From: Chloroflexota bacterium
GTDB lineage: Bacteria > Chloroflexota > Anaerolineae > Aggregatilineales > Phototrophicaceae
Assembly: GCA_026709625.1 (NCBI GenBank)
Contig: JAPOSR010000052.1
Location: 27,083 to 91,082 of the forward strand
Direction: 5' to 3'
DNA: 64,000 nt
The notes below the pieces were generated by a model, which saw nothing but the letters and a program-made list of their open reading frames with translations, did not search any database and was not told where the DNA came from. Positions 26,509-35,333 of this stretch are shown here, piece after piece. The translations under genes were made by a program, and so were the position numbers. Position 1 is the first letter of the stretch. Every line of letters starts with the position of its first letter.

Positions 26509-27222
26509 CTATTTGTTGCGCTCTCCAAAAATCGCGCGCCCAACGCGAATCATCGTTGCGCCTTCTTCGATAGCAATAGGAAAATCGTCCGTCATGCCCA
26601 TACTCAAGACAGGCAAGCGCACATCCAGCGACTCGCGCAGCGCGTACATGTCGGCGAATACGCGGCGGATGACCCGTTCTTCCGCGCCGAATGGAGCCAT
26701 GGTCATCAATCCGCGCACCTCCAGGCCGGGCAGCGCCATGATCGCCGAAATTTCTTGCCAAAGCCGCTGGTGGACCGCCGCATCCCTATGCCAATGATAA
26801 CCCGACAATCCATATTTCGATGCTTCGCCCGATACATTAATCTGCAGCAGCGCCGGCAAATCGCGTTCGCGTTCATGCCCCAGTCGCGACAGCCGCTTTG
26901 CCAGGCGCAAACTGTCGATCGATTGCACGATATCAAAGAGCGGCGCGACCTGCCTGGCTTTGCGGCTTTGAATATGTCCGACCATGTGCCAGGTTAGCGG
27001 TTGGGCGGCTGCCGCATCGACCGGCGGGATCTTGACCGCTGCTTCTTCTACGCGGTTTTCGCCCAAATGTTGCAAGCCCGCCGCCACCGCCGCCAGCGCC
27101 GCCGCGACCGACTGCTGCTTGGTAACCGCCACCAAGGTCACTTCGCTGGCGTCGCGCCCCGAGCGAGCGCAGGCAGTGGCGATGCGCTCATGCACGCGCT
27201 GGATGTTGTCGGCGATGCTCAT
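26509..27222 (-). CDS. YggS/PROSC family PLP-binding protein
   Basis: A 237-residue single-domain PLP protein with the fold of alanine racemase and no known catalytic reaction of its own; it helps keep PLP and amino-acid pools in balance. LVAVTKQQS carries the PLP lysine at about 35, HMVGHIQSRKARQ and LQINVSGEASKYG are the conserved middle motifs, and GMTDDFPIAIEEGATMIRVG is the phosphate-binding C-terminus. It overlaps pgeF by four bases and is followed by yggT. Confidence 0.93.
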   Translation of the reverse strand: MSIADNIQRVHERIATACARSGRDASEVTLVAVTKQQSVAAALAAVAAGLQHLGENRVEEAAVKIPPVDAAAAQPLTWHMVGHIQSRKARQVAPLFDIVQSIDSLRLAKRLSRLGHERERDLPALLQINVSGEASKYGLSGYHWHRDAAVHQRLWQEISAIMALPGLEVRGLMTMAPFGAEERVIRRVFADMYALRESLDVRLPVLSMGMTDDFPIAIEEGATMIRVGRAIFGERNK

Positions 27223-28007
27223 AAAGACACCGCCACGCCAAAACGGCCCGTGCGGCCGGCTTCAGCCCGATGCGAATAAAATTCCTGTGTATGGTCATAT
27301 GTACAAATGTCGACAACTTGCGCCTTGTCCACGCCCTGCCCCTGCAAATCGAGTCGATTGGCTCGCCACAGATCAAAGTGCGCCGCGCCACTGACAGGGT
27401 CGCGCCAGATGACCTGCGCCGACTCGCCAAAATAAGCCAAGGCTTGGCGCGCGACTTCTTCGCCGACCGGGTAGTTGCGCCGCGAAATGGCAGGACCAAT
27501 GAGAACTTCGATATCGGCTGGGTGGCAGTGGTAGGCATTTTGCAGCGCCTCGACCAGCTTGGCCGCCATGCCCTGCACAGCGCCGCGCCAGCCCGCGTGC
27601 GCCAGCCCGATTGCGCGCTGGACCGGGTCGTATGCGATCAGCGGCGCGCAATCGGCATAGCGCATCACCAAGGGCGTATCGGGCAGGTTGGTTATCAGGC
27701 AGTCGGCTTTGGGAAGCTGCCGCCCGTTTTTCGCCTCGTTGACAACAAGGACATCGACGCTGTGCACCAGCCAGCAGCTCGTGGCGCGCTGGGCATTGAC
27801 GCCCAACGCAGCGTACATTCGCGCGTGGTTTTCGCGCACAGCCTGGACATCATCGCCAATCGAAGCGCCCAGGTTGAGCGACGACCAGTCGCCACGGCTG
27901 ACACCGCCTCGCCGCGTGAAGATGCCATGACGCAAGCCACCCCAAGCGACGCTGCGGTAAAATGCCAGGCCATCGCGACTGACGCGTTCGATTTCACCGT
28001 TCTTCAA
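27219..28007 (-). CDS. pgeF: PgeF/YfiH laccase-domain protein
   Basis: A 262-residue protein of the YfiH (DUF152) family. Members have been described as copper polyphenol oxidoreductases, as purine nucleoside-processing enzymes, and as an editing enzyme for peptidoglycan precursors. The metal ligands show in CWLVHSVDV, MRYADCAPLI and LAHAGWRGAV. It is the first gene of the pgeF-yggS-yggT unit and is divergent from comF. The intergenic stretch 28008-28091 contains CTGTTGACAA on the minus strand, a possible -35 for this gene. Confidence 0.92.
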   Translation of the reverse strand: MKNGEIERVSRDGLAFYRSVAWGGLRHGIFTRRGGVSRGDWSSLNLGASIGDDVQAVRENHARMYAALGVNAQRATSCWLVHSVDVLVVNEAKNGRQLPKADCLITNLPDTPLVMRYADCAPLIAYDPVQRAIGLAHAGWRGAVQGMAAKLVEALQNAYHCHPADIEVLIGPAISRRNYPVGEEVARQALAYFGESAQVIWRDPVSGAAHFDLWRANRLDLQGQGVDKAQVVDICTYDHTQEFYSHRAEAGRTGRFGVAVSL

Positions 28008-28091
28008 TAGCCGGCCTCAAGCGCTCTGCGATTCATCCAATGCGAGTCTACAACATATTCGGTTTGTCAACAGCCTGCTACAGCGAGCGAT

Positions 28092-28102
28092 TGTGCTAGA
28101 CT
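28092..28102 (+). promoter_or_regulatory. extended -10 box for comF
   Basis: TGTGCTAGACT, an exact copy of the box before the RNase H gene at 43654. Predicted transcription start near 28109, 47 bases before the comF ATG. Confidence 0.6.
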
Positions 28103-28155
28103 CTGATTGTTAACCATAGCATTGATCCACAACAGACGATCTGGAAGCAGCGAGC

Positions 28156-28872
28156 ATGACCGTGAGCCAAACCGCCAGGCACCCGCGCGCATGGCAGCGG
28201 CTGAAACCAGCTGCTGTCGCCGTTGCTGGCTGGGCAATCGACCTGGTCTTTCCGCCTGTGTGCTGGCATTGCGGTCGTCCCGATGTGCGGTCTTGCGCGG
28301 ACTGCCAGCGAAGATTGGATGCGGTGGCTGTGCGGTGTTTGCCGCGCCAAGTCGATCAACTGGAAACGGTATACGCGACAGGCGCGCATGATGGCGCATT
28401 GAAATCGGCTGTGCAAGCCTTTAAGTACGCTGGCGCGACCGAGCTGGCGGGTTCGCTGGCGCAGCGGCTAATCCATGCGCTGGCGCAGGTGAATCTGCCG
28501 GTTGATACGATTGTGCCAGTGCCGCTGCATGCGCGCAAGCAGGCCGAAAGAGGGTATAATCAGGCAAAGTTGTTGTGCAATGTATTGGCCGCCGAGCTGG
28601 ATATGCCCTGCGAGCCAGGCTGGCTGCAGCGAGTGCGCAACACCAGACAGCAGGCGCAGCTGACATCCGCAGAGCGCGAATCGAATGTCAAGGGCGCGTT
28701 TGAAGCGGTCGGCGATGCAAGCGGCAGAGCGTTCTTGCTGGTTGACGATGTGGTGACAACCGGAGCGACTTTGAGCGATTGCGCGCGTGCGCTGCGGAAT
28801 GCGGGCGCAGCAGCCGTATTTGGCATCGTAGTCAGTATGCCGCAGTCGACTGCGAAAAATGCCGGGAGGTAA
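28156..28872 (+). CDS. comF: ComF family phosphoribosyltransferase-like protein
   Basis: A 238-residue protein. An N-terminal zinc motif with CWHC and CADC pairs (about 36-55) is followed by a type I PRTase fold with the PRPP-binding loop LLVDDVVTTGATL near 195-207. RGYNQAKLL and RNTRQQAQLT are the ComF signature stretches. In transformable bacteria ComF helps bring single-stranded DNA in through the membrane; elsewhere its role is unclear. Together with comM at 11838 it hints at competence, but no pilus or ComEC genes are seen. It is probably co-transcribed with hpf, which begins 3 bases after its stop. Confidence 0.9.
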   Translation: MTVSQTARHPRAWQRLKPAAVAVAGWAIDLVFPPVCWHCGRPDVRSCADCQRRLDAVAVRCLPRQVDQLETVYATGAHDGALKSAVQAFKYAGATELAGSLAQRLIHALAQVNLPVDTIVPVPLHARKQAERGYNQAKLLCNVLAAELDMPCEPGWLQRVRNTRQQAQLTSAERESNVKGAFEAVGDASGRAFLLVDDVVTTGATLSDCARALRNAGAAAVFGIVVSMPQSTAKNAGR

Positions 28873-28874
28873 CA

Positions 28875-29474
28875 ATGGACATCAGCATTCATGGAGATGG
28901 AATCCGTATCTCGGAGACGCTGGAGAGCTATACCCGCTCCAAGGTCGACAAGCTAGATCGCTATTTGCCCAATATCGCGCATGTGGGGGTCGATCTGGCG
29001 ATCATCCGCACGCATCGTGGCGCAGACCTGGCGATAGCGCAGATCACTGTCCAGCACGCGCGCGGGGCGATCCTGCGCGCCGAAGAACGAATGAATATCG
29101 AAAACCGCGCTACCATCCGCTGGGCAATCAACAAAGCGGTCGACAAGCTGCACCGGCAGATCGACCGCTTCAAGAGCAAACGCAAAGCCAAAAACCAACG
29201 AGTCCGCGATCGCTATCGCGCGACCATGGCCGAGATGGACATGGCCGAAGACGTGCCAGCCTACGACCTTGCCGATGCGACCGCTGCCAGCGCGCCCGCC
29301 GATATCGTCCGCCGCAAACAGATCGACTTAATCCCAATGAACGAAGAAGAAGCCATCGAACAGCTGGAATTGCTGGATCACAATTTCTATTTGTTCATGA
29401 ATGCCGAAAGCGCGCGGCTGAATGTGCTGTATCGGCGCGACAATGGCGGCTATGGCATTCTTGTCCCGCAATAG
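28875..29474 (+). CDS. hpf: long-form ribosome hibernation promoting factor
   Basis: A 199-residue protein that binds the 30S decoding region and pairs ribosomes into inactive 100S particles. The N-terminal domain (about 1-105) has the beta-alpha-beta pattern with the basic helix KLHRQIDRFKSKRKAK. The C-terminal 60 residues, from VRRKQIDLIPMNEEEAIEQ to the end, are the dimerisation domain of the long form. GGGAGGT immediately upstream overlaps the comF stop codon and fixes ATG 28875. Confidence 0.95.
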   Translation: MDISIHGDGIRISETLESYTRSKVDKLDRYLPNIAHVGVDLAIIRTHRGADLAIAQITVQHARGAILRAEERMNIENRATIRWAINKAVDKLHRQIDRFKSKRKAKNQRVRDRYRATMAEMDMAEDVPAYDLADATAASAPADIVRRKQIDLIPMNEEEAIEQLELLDHNFYLFMNAESARLNVLYRRDNGGYGILVPQ

Positions 29475-29480
29475 CCAGCC

Positions 29481-30236
29481 CTAGCGCCCTTGCCAGTGCG
29501 CCGCCAGCAACTGGTATTTGCGATATTCATAGCGCGCCATCAGCATCGACAGCCGCAGCCCGTGCCAGCCATCTCGGTAGCCGCCCAGCGTGACAAAGCG
29601 CCAGTAGAGCTGCCGCAGCGGCTGCAAGACAAAATTCTGCGCCTTGGCTCGGACGCCTTGCCGAAACAGGTTGCGGGCAGCCACTTGCGTATACCGTTCT
29701 TGCTTGTCGATAAAGTGCGCCAGATCACGGTAGTTGAAATGGATGATGGGGTTGCGCATAGTGCCTTCCGCGCCGTGCAGCGTCACGGTCTCATGCACAG
29801 GCCGCGCCAGGTCATAGCGAGCATGCCCCACGCGCAGCAGCCGCGTCTGATAATCTGGATACCAGCCAGCCCCCTTGGTCAACACGCCGAAAATGTAATT
29901 GTGACGCGGGATGCGCCAGCCGGCATATTCGGGCAGCCGCGCCTTGTTGCGGATCTCAGCAGCCAAAGCCTCGTTGATGCGCTCGTCGGCATCGACAAAC
30001 AGCACCCAATCGGTCATTTCGCTGGCAGCGTCCAGGGCAGCGTTGCGCTGCTCGGCATAATTCTCGAATTCGCGCTGAAAGATGTCTGCGCCGCTGGCCT
30101 GCGCGATAGCCACCGTGTCGTCGCGGCTGTGCGAATCAAAGACGATAATGCGATCGGCAAAGCGCAGGGTCTTGAGGCAGTCAGCGATTTGCCCGGCTTC
30201 GTCCCGGGTCAAGACAATGGCTGTGATGTGGATCAT
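29481..30236 (-). CDS. glycosyltransferase family 2 (WaaE-like)
   Basis: A 251-residue cytoplasmic-face GT-A glycosyltransferase. VLTRDEAGQIADCLKTL is the nucleotide-sugar-binding start, and FVDADERI supplies the DxD-like metal motif at about 86-93. The C-terminal half (QERYTQVAARNLFRQG, LYWRFVTLGGYRDGWHG) resembles the WaaE/KdtX type that adds sugars to surface glycans. Its ATG overlaps the previous glycosyltransferase stop by ATGA, so the two enzymes and the FlgD-like protein form one transcription unit. Confidence 0.88.
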   Translation of the reverse strand: MIHITAIVLTRDEAGQIADCLKTLRFADRIIVFDSHSRDDTVAIAQASGADIFQREFENYAEQRNAALDAASEMTDWVLFVDADERINEALAAEIRNKARLPEYAGWRIPRHNYIFGVLTKGAGWYPDYQTRLLRVGHARYDLARPVHETVTLHGAEGTMRNPIIHFNYRDLAHFIDKQERYTQVAARNLFRQGVRAKAQNFVLQPLRQLYWRFVTLGGYRDGWHGLRLSMLMARYEYRKYQLLAAHWQGR

Positions 30237-31174
30237 CGCTGCGCCAATTCAATTATTTCACGACATGCATCAGCCAAGTCGGCATCGTCCAGCTCGCGCA
30301 GTTTTCGGCGCAAGCCATGCCTGATCAGCCGATGCGCCACATGCCGCTTCCAACCGGGCAGGTGTTTGTCGAACAATAATAACCGACTTCGCCAAAGATG
30401 GGCGAAGCTGCTGGGAGCCGCTTGCCCGGTGCTCTGCCCGCCCAGATGGATAACATGCGCGCGTGGCTCGCAGGCGATGCGCCAGCCCAGTTTGTGGAGG
30501 CGCCATGCCCAGTCGACCTCTTCGCAATACATAAAAAACGCTTCGTCAAAGCCGCCCGATTGCCCGATGGCTGCGCGCTTGAACATCATGGTCGCGCCCA
30601 GCGGGAAGTCGATGGCAAATGCCGCCGCCGCCGCATACTGCCACCGCGGGTAACGGCCATTGAAGCGCCCGTCCAACAGACGGTCGGGCACAGGATACAG
30701 ATCGCAAAATATCTGCCGCAAGCCAGGAAAGCGAAAAGCGCTGTGCTGGAAGCTGCCATCCGCATAACTCAACCGCGCGCCCACCAGGCCCAGCTGCGGA
30801 TTGCTCATCAGCGTGTTGTACAGGCGCTGCGTCGACCCCGGCTGCGCAAGCGTGTCGGGATTCAGCAAATAGACCGCGGCTGGCGTGTCGCTGTTGGCGC
30901 CGCCCCCAAAGCCCAAACGGCGCAATGCCCGATTATTCGCCGCCCCAAAGCCAACATTGCGCTCGCAGACCAAGAGCTTGACCTGCGGATAATGCGCGCG
31001 CGCCAGGCCAACAGTCGCATCGCTCGAAGCCGAATCGACCAGCCAGATTGTATGGCGCAGGTCGGTAGTCTCCAGGTCGGCTGTCAAACTTTGCAGCGCC
31101 GGCAAGATAACCGCGGCATTGTTCCAGGTGACGATGACGACAGCGAGATCCAGAGCCGAGTCCGCGTCGCTCAT
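30233..31174 (-). CDS. glycosyltransferase family 2 (rhamnosyltransferase-like)
   Basis: A 313-residue GT2 enzyme. VIVTWNNAAVILPALQSL is the N-terminal nucleotide-binding motif, VGFGAANNRALR and VYLLNPDTLAQPG carry the conserved Asn and the metal-binding aspartate, and MYCEEVDWAWRLHKLGW is the ED-W acceptor motif typical of rhamnosyltransferase-type members. It probably builds an exopolysaccharide or S-layer glycan. It overlaps both neighbours by four bases. Confidence 0.88.
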   Translation of the reverse strand: MSDADSALDLAVVIVTWNNAAVILPALQSLTADLETTDLRHTIWLVDSASSDATVGLARAHYPQVKLLVCERNVGFGAANNRALRRLGFGGGANSDTPAAVYLLNPDTLAQPGSTQRLYNTLMSNPQLGLVGARLSYADGSFQHSAFRFPGLRQIFCDLYPVPDRLLDGRFNGRYPRWQYAAAAAFAIDFPLGATMMFKRAAIGQSGGFDEAFFMYCEEVDWAWRLHKLGWRIACEPRAHVIHLGGQSTGQAAPSSFAHLWRSRLLLFDKHLPGWKRHVAHRLIRHGLRRKLRELDDADLADACREIIELAQR

Positions 31175-32574
31175 TGGCTGGCGGTGTCGCCCGCGGGGTC
31201 AACGATCATGACCGAGCGCAGGCCGACATGGTTGTTGCGCAGGCTGATGGCGACATCTTCATGGATCAGCCCCGCCCAGCAATTCTGCGGGTTGCGCGCC
31301 GCGACTCGCGTCAGCTGGATGCCACCCCAGACCACAGCGCGTTTTCCCGGCGGCAGGTATCGATACGTATTGCCACTGGCTTCGTCAAACGCGGCTGTCA
31401 GCGCCGCCTCAGGAGCGATCGCCCAGCGCCAGGGGAAGCTGCTGGTCGAGGTTTCGCATTGAACGCCGACCCGCCAAGCGCCCGACTCGTCAAAGAAATC
31501 TAGGCTGCCGGCCAGTTGATCTTGCCGATAGACCGTGCCCGGTGGCGGACCGCTGGTGCGGATGGGCACATCGCCATAATTCTCAACAGTCAGACGAAAG
31601 ACCAACAAGCTGTTGATTGGCGCGGTGATTTGCTGCGAATGGGCAAAAGAAGCCGAATCATCGGGCAGCGGCAAGAGCTTGCCCAATCCCGCAGCGCTGG
31701 AAATATGGCGCGCATTGTAGGGCTGCACAGCAAAAGCGACATCAACACCCGGCGACTGCGGCACGATCTCGGCATACGGTTTGCCGCCCTGTTCAATCGT
31801 CAGCTGCCCCTGGCGGCGGATTCGCTGCCCGACATGGTCCTGCGCCAGCGCGACAACCGTATACGCGCCATCGGGCGGTGGGTCGACACCCAGATCAATG
31901 CCGCCTTCATAATCATAGCGATGCCTTCCCGCCTCGCCATAGCCCCGTTCTTCGACTCGCGCTGAGATGGGAATGCGCGCATTGTCAGGCCCCAGCAGAA
32001 AGATATCCAGCCGCGCAACATCCTTGAGCAGATACACATTGATGCTGACGCGGTCGGCGACGCCATCCTGATTGGGCGAAAAAACCGCCGGGGCGATCGC
32101 AAACTCCGACATGATCGGCAGCGGGCTATCGCCATCTTCAATCAAGAGACTGCCTTGGGCGCGCATTTGCTCGTCGCCGGCTCTGGCTTCCAGCTGCCAG
32201 GTATAGCTGCCATTGGGAATGAGTCGCCGCTCGACCGTGCCAGCGACAGACTCGCCATCGCGCAGAAAGCCATCGACAACGCCGCTGAACTGCACCGTGT
32301 ATTCGCCTTCGCCACGGGCTTGCCGCTCGCGAAAATAAAATTGACGGCCCGACTCTGCCCTCAGCGACAGGCTGATGGTCGCCGGGCGCGCCAGTGAATA
32401 GGCAAATGTCGCGACATCGTTGTCACCATCGGCATTCGGGCTGATGGCTGCGCGGTCGAAACGAGCGGAACGTATCAGAGGCAGTGGTGGAGCCAGCAGC
32501 AGCGCGCCAACGACGCCGACGAGCAAAATGCCCACAGCGGCGGCGATCAAAGCTGGCAGGCGCGGGATTGGCAT
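31171..32574 (-). CDS. membrane-anchored protein with FlgD/CHU_C-like beta modules
   Basis: A 467-residue protein with one N-terminal membrane helix (about 8-30) and an outward-facing beta-rich remainder. Two calcium-loop-like motifs, ISPNADGDNDV and FSPNQDGVADRV, start consecutive modules of about 110 residues, as in FlgD-like and gliding-associated C-terminal domains. RDGESVAGTVERRLIPNGSYTWQL is a typical FlgD Ig-like strand pattern. The C-terminal 200 residues are unassigned; they have many strands and end with an Asn/Cys segment. It is the first gene of a unit with two glycosyltransferases, so it may be a surface scaffold or glycosylation target. Confidence 0.7.
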   Translation of the reverse strand: MPIPRLPALIAAAVGILLVGVVGALLLAPPLPLIRSARFDRAAISPNADGDNDVATFAYSLARPATISLSLRAESGRQFYFRERQARGEGEYTVQFSGVVDGFLRDGESVAGTVERRLIPNGSYTWQLEARAGDEQMRAQGSLLIEDGDSPLPIMSEFAIAPAVFSPNQDGVADRVSINVYLLKDVARLDIFLLGPDNARIPISARVEERGYGEAGRHRYDYEGGIDLGVDPPPDGAYTVVALAQDHVGQRIRRQGQLTIEQGGKPYAEIVPQSPGVDVAFAVQPYNARHISSAAGLGKLLPLPDDSASFAHSQQITAPINSLLVFRLTVENYGDVPIRTSGPPPGTVYRQDQLAGSLDFFDESGAWRVGVQCETSTSSFPWRWAIAPEAALTAAFDEASGNTYRYLPPGKRAVVWGGIQLTRVAARNPQNCWAGLIHEDVAISLRNNHVGLRSVMIVDPAGDTASQ

Positions 32575-32607
32575 TGGCAGTCATCTCGTCCAGCCGGGCT
32601 GCTCATA

Positions 32608-32636
32608 AGTCTACTGTTGGAAAAAGCGCCGCGCAA
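32608..32636 (-). promoter_or_regulatory. promoter of the FlgD-like/glycosyltransferase operon
   Basis: On the minus strand TTGCGC (32636-32631), a 17-base spacer, and TAGACT (32613-32608). Transcription would start near 32601, 27 bases before the first ATG. Confidence 0.55.
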
Positions 32637-32886
32637 GTGTGCCGAGCCACCCGGCACAGCCGCGTTTGCCGCTGGGGCGACAGGCGCACAATCGCCACTG
32701 TGTCGCTTTTGCCCAGCAGAGCCAGGCAAGCGCCGCAACAAACCAATCACAAAGGCGCAAAGAGTCATGGCTGCGGGACCTGTGTGGCGCCGGACTTGGC
32801 CCAGCCCTCCCAATACTCCAAACAAACTCGGTCTATTCGGCGGTTAGTTTTTTTGAATTGCTTGCCGGCAATGACTCGCGCCCGTC
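32637..32886. other. non-coding stretch between divergent operons
   Basis: The gap between the FlgD-like gene and lon (32575-32933) is 359 bases. Besides the two promoters listed separately it holds no frame with coding character. A degenerate motif, AATCACAAAGGCGCAAAGAG at 32744-32763, resembles short stretches at 17944-17972 and 60311-60341. A GTTAGTTTTTTTGAA stretch near 32844-32858 is AT-rich but has no paired stem before it. I see no heat-shock CIRCE element. Confidence 0.5.
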
Positions 32887-32897
32887 TGTGCTAGAAT
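32887..32897 (+). promoter_or_regulatory. extended -10 box for lon
   Basis: TGTGCTAGAAT, the best match in the window to the recurrent box. Predicted start near 32904, about 30 bases before the TTG start of lon. TTGCCG upstream is 24 bases away, too far for a normal -35. Confidence 0.6.
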
Positions 32898-32933
32898 GGT
32901 CTGCATCGGCCGCGCTGATGAAAAGGATGCGAC

Positions 32934-35333
32934 TTGCCCGGCAACAAGACTCGCATATTCAACGACATCCACAATGCCAGGCTGGAACGCGATGGCACCT
33001 TCGAACGCTGCTTGCTGGCTCTGCCCGAGCAGGTCGTCTTCCCGCATGTCTTGAGCATGATCCCGCTCGCCTCGCAAGACTTTGAAGAGTCGGCGCTTGG
33101 CGCCAAGCGGCGCGGGCAGACTGTCATCACCTGCAAACTATCCGTCAGCCCGCTAGGTCCCAACACGCTTGAGCATATACACCGCATCGGAACGGAGGTC
33201 GCGCTGGGCGAATTCGTCAACCGGCCGGGCGAAGGCGCCTATGCCATCGTCCAAGGTCGGCGGCGGGTGCGCATCGTATCGGCGCGGCATGATAAAAACC
33301 GCCCGGTCGTCCGCGTCCGTCCACTGGATGAAGACATGGCAACAGCCGATGAGCGCGCGCAGGTCGAGCTGCTCCGCGAGCTTTTTCAACAAAGCAGCCA
33401 GTTCCACGAGGCGCTGTCGGAAAACGTCGTCAAATACATCTTGTCGCTGGACGAACCGGGCTTGCTCTGCGATGCGCTGGCTGCGACTTTGCCGCTGCCT
33501 GCCGATGAAATGCAGCAGCTGCTCGAGCTGGTAGCTATCCAGGAACGGCTGGATTTGCTGACATTGCTTTTGTCGGCTGAGCTGCGCGAAAGCGAGCTGC
33601 GCGACGAAGTTCACTCGCGCTTGCAAGAAGAGATCGCCGCCAACCAGCGCGAAATGTACCTGCGCGAACAGCTTCGCGTCATCCAGCAGGAGCTCGGCGA
33701 AAGCGATGTCTTCCAGCAAGAAGTGAATGAATTGAAAGAGCGCATCGACAAGGCAAACCTGCCCGCCGAAGCCCAAGAAAAGGCGCTGAAAGAAGTCTCG
33801 CGCCTGCATGCCATCCCGCCAATGTCGCCAGAATCAGGCGTGATTCACACCTACCTGGATCGTCTGCTGACCCTGCCCTGGCAGGTCATAACCGAAGAAA
33901 ATCTGGACCTGGCGCATGCCGAAGCGGTTTTGGAACAGGCGCATTATGGACTGGACCGGGTCAAGACGCGCATCATCGAGCACATTGCTGTGCGCAAGCT
34001 GGCTCGGGACAAAATGAAAAGCCCCATCTTGTGCTTTGTCGGTCCGCCCGGCGTCGGCAAGACATCGCTGGGCAAGAGCATCGCCGATGCGCTGGGCTGC
34101 AAGTTTTTGCGCATCAGCCTGGGTGGCGTGCGCGACGAAGCCGAGATTCGCGGGCACCGGCGCACCTACATCGGCTCTATGCCCGGGCGCATCTTGCAGC
34201 AGATGGAACGCGCCGAATCAATTAACCCTGTTTTTATGTTGGATGAAATCGACAAAATGAGCGCTGATTTTCGCGGCGACCCAGCCTCAGCCATGCTGGA
34301 ATTGCTCGACCCTGAACAAAATAGCAAATTTGTCGACCATTATCTGGAAGTCGCTTACGACCTGTCCCATGTAACCTTCATCACCACCGCCAACGACCTG
34401 TATGCCATCCCCGAGGCGCTGGAAGATCGCCTGGAAGTCATCGATTTCAAAGGCTATTCTGAAGAAGACAAAATTGAAATCGCGCGGCGTTTTTTGATCC
34501 CCAAGCAGTTGGAAGCCCATGGCATCGTGGCGGCGAACATTCGCTTCTCGCAAGCGGCGCTGCGGCAAGTCATCCGTCATTACACATACGAAAGCGGCGT
34601 GCGCAGCCTAGAGCGCGAAATCGCCAAGGTCTGCCGCAAGACAGCCCGCAAAATAGCGGCAGACCTTGCCTTTCCGCGGCGCATCCTGCCTGCCACGGTC
34701 GAGAAGCTGCTGGGGCCGCCCAAAATACTGGATTCCAAGGTCAATCGCAGCGACGCGGTCGGCATCGTCAGCGGATTGGTATGGACTCCCAACGGCGGCG
34801 AGATCCAAACAGTCGAAGCGACGCTGGTGCCCGGCAAAGGCAATATGACACTGACCGGGCAGCTGGGCGATGTGCTGCAAGAATCGGCGCATATTGCCTT
34901 GAGCTACCTGCGAGCGCGGGCAGCGCAATTCAACCTGGAAGCCGATTGCTTCGAAGCTGTGGATATTCATATTCACATGCCCGAAGGTGCCGTGCCCAAA
35001 GATGGTCCCTCGGCGGGCATCACCCTGACGACAGCGCTGATTTCAGCATTCACCGACCGCGCCGCCAGAGCCGACATCGCTATGACCGGCGAAATCACCC
35101 TGCGCGGGACAATTTTGCCGGTGGGCGGCGTCGTCGAAAAGATCCTGGCAGCCCGTCGCCGCGGCATTCCCCAGATCATCCTGCCCAAAGACAACCAAAA
35201 AGACTTGCATGATCTGCCCAAAGCCGCGCTGCGTGATGTGCAGATTCGCTTCGTCAACGACATGCAGACGGCGCTGGAGCTGGTTTTGGCTGCCGCCGCA
35301 GCGGAAAAACCCGCGTCCGGCGCGGCTGATTAA
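32934..35333 (+). CDS. lon: ATP-dependent Lon protease
   Basis: A 799-residue cytoplasmic AAA+ serine protease for quality control. The N-terminal LON substrate-binding domain spans about 15-210, followed by a coiled coil rich in Glu/Gln (about 220-270). Walker A is GPPGVGKTS at about 369-377, Walker B VFMLDEIDKM follows, and the protease dyad is Ser in PKDGPSAGIT (about 693) with Lys in VVEKILAARR (about 736). The start codon is TTG: AAAAGGA lies about 7 bases upstream, and the only nearby ATGs are out of frame. The following lipoprotein gene overlaps the stop by one base. Confidence 0.96.
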   Translation: MPGNKTRIFNDIHNARLERDGTFERCLLALPEQVVFPHVLSMIPLASQDFEESALGAKRRGQTVITCKLSVSPLGPNTLEHIHRIGTEVALGEFVNRPGEGAYAIVQGRRRVRIVSARHDKNRPVVRVRPLDEDMATADERAQVELLRELFQQSSQFHEALSENVVKYILSLDEPGLLCDALAATLPLPADEMQQLLELVAIQERLDLLTLLLSAELRESELRDEVHSRLQEEIAANQREMYLREQLRVIQQELGESDVFQQEVNELKERIDKANLPAEAQEKALKEVSRLHAIPPMSPESGVIHTYLDRLLTLPWQVITEENLDLAHAEAVLEQAHYGLDRVKTRIIEHIAVRKLARDKMKSPILCFVGPPGVGKTSLGKSIADALGCKFLRISLGGVRDEAEIRGHRRTYIGSMPGRILQQMERAESINPVFMLDEIDKMSADFRGDPASAMLELLDPEQNSKFVDHYLEVAYDLSHVTFITTANDLYAIPEALEDRLEVIDFKGYSEEDKIEIARRFLIPKQLEAHGIVAANIRFSQAALRQVIRHYTYESGVRSLEREIAKVCRKTARKIAADLAFPRRILPATVEKLLGPPKILDSKVNRSDAVGIVSGLVWTPNGGEIQTVEATLVPGKGNMTLTGQLGDVLQESAHIALSYLRARAAQFNLEADCFEAVDIHIHMPEGAVPKDGPSAGITLTTALISAFTDRAARADIAMTGEITLRGTILPVGGVVEKILAARRRGIPQIILPKDNQKDLHDLPKAALRDVQIRFVNDMQTALELVLAAAAAEKPASGAAD

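Noticed and set aside
32844..32858. Terminator before lon (seven-T run)
   Set aside because: There is no complementary stem immediately before the T run, and neither neighbouring transcript would need it in that orientation.
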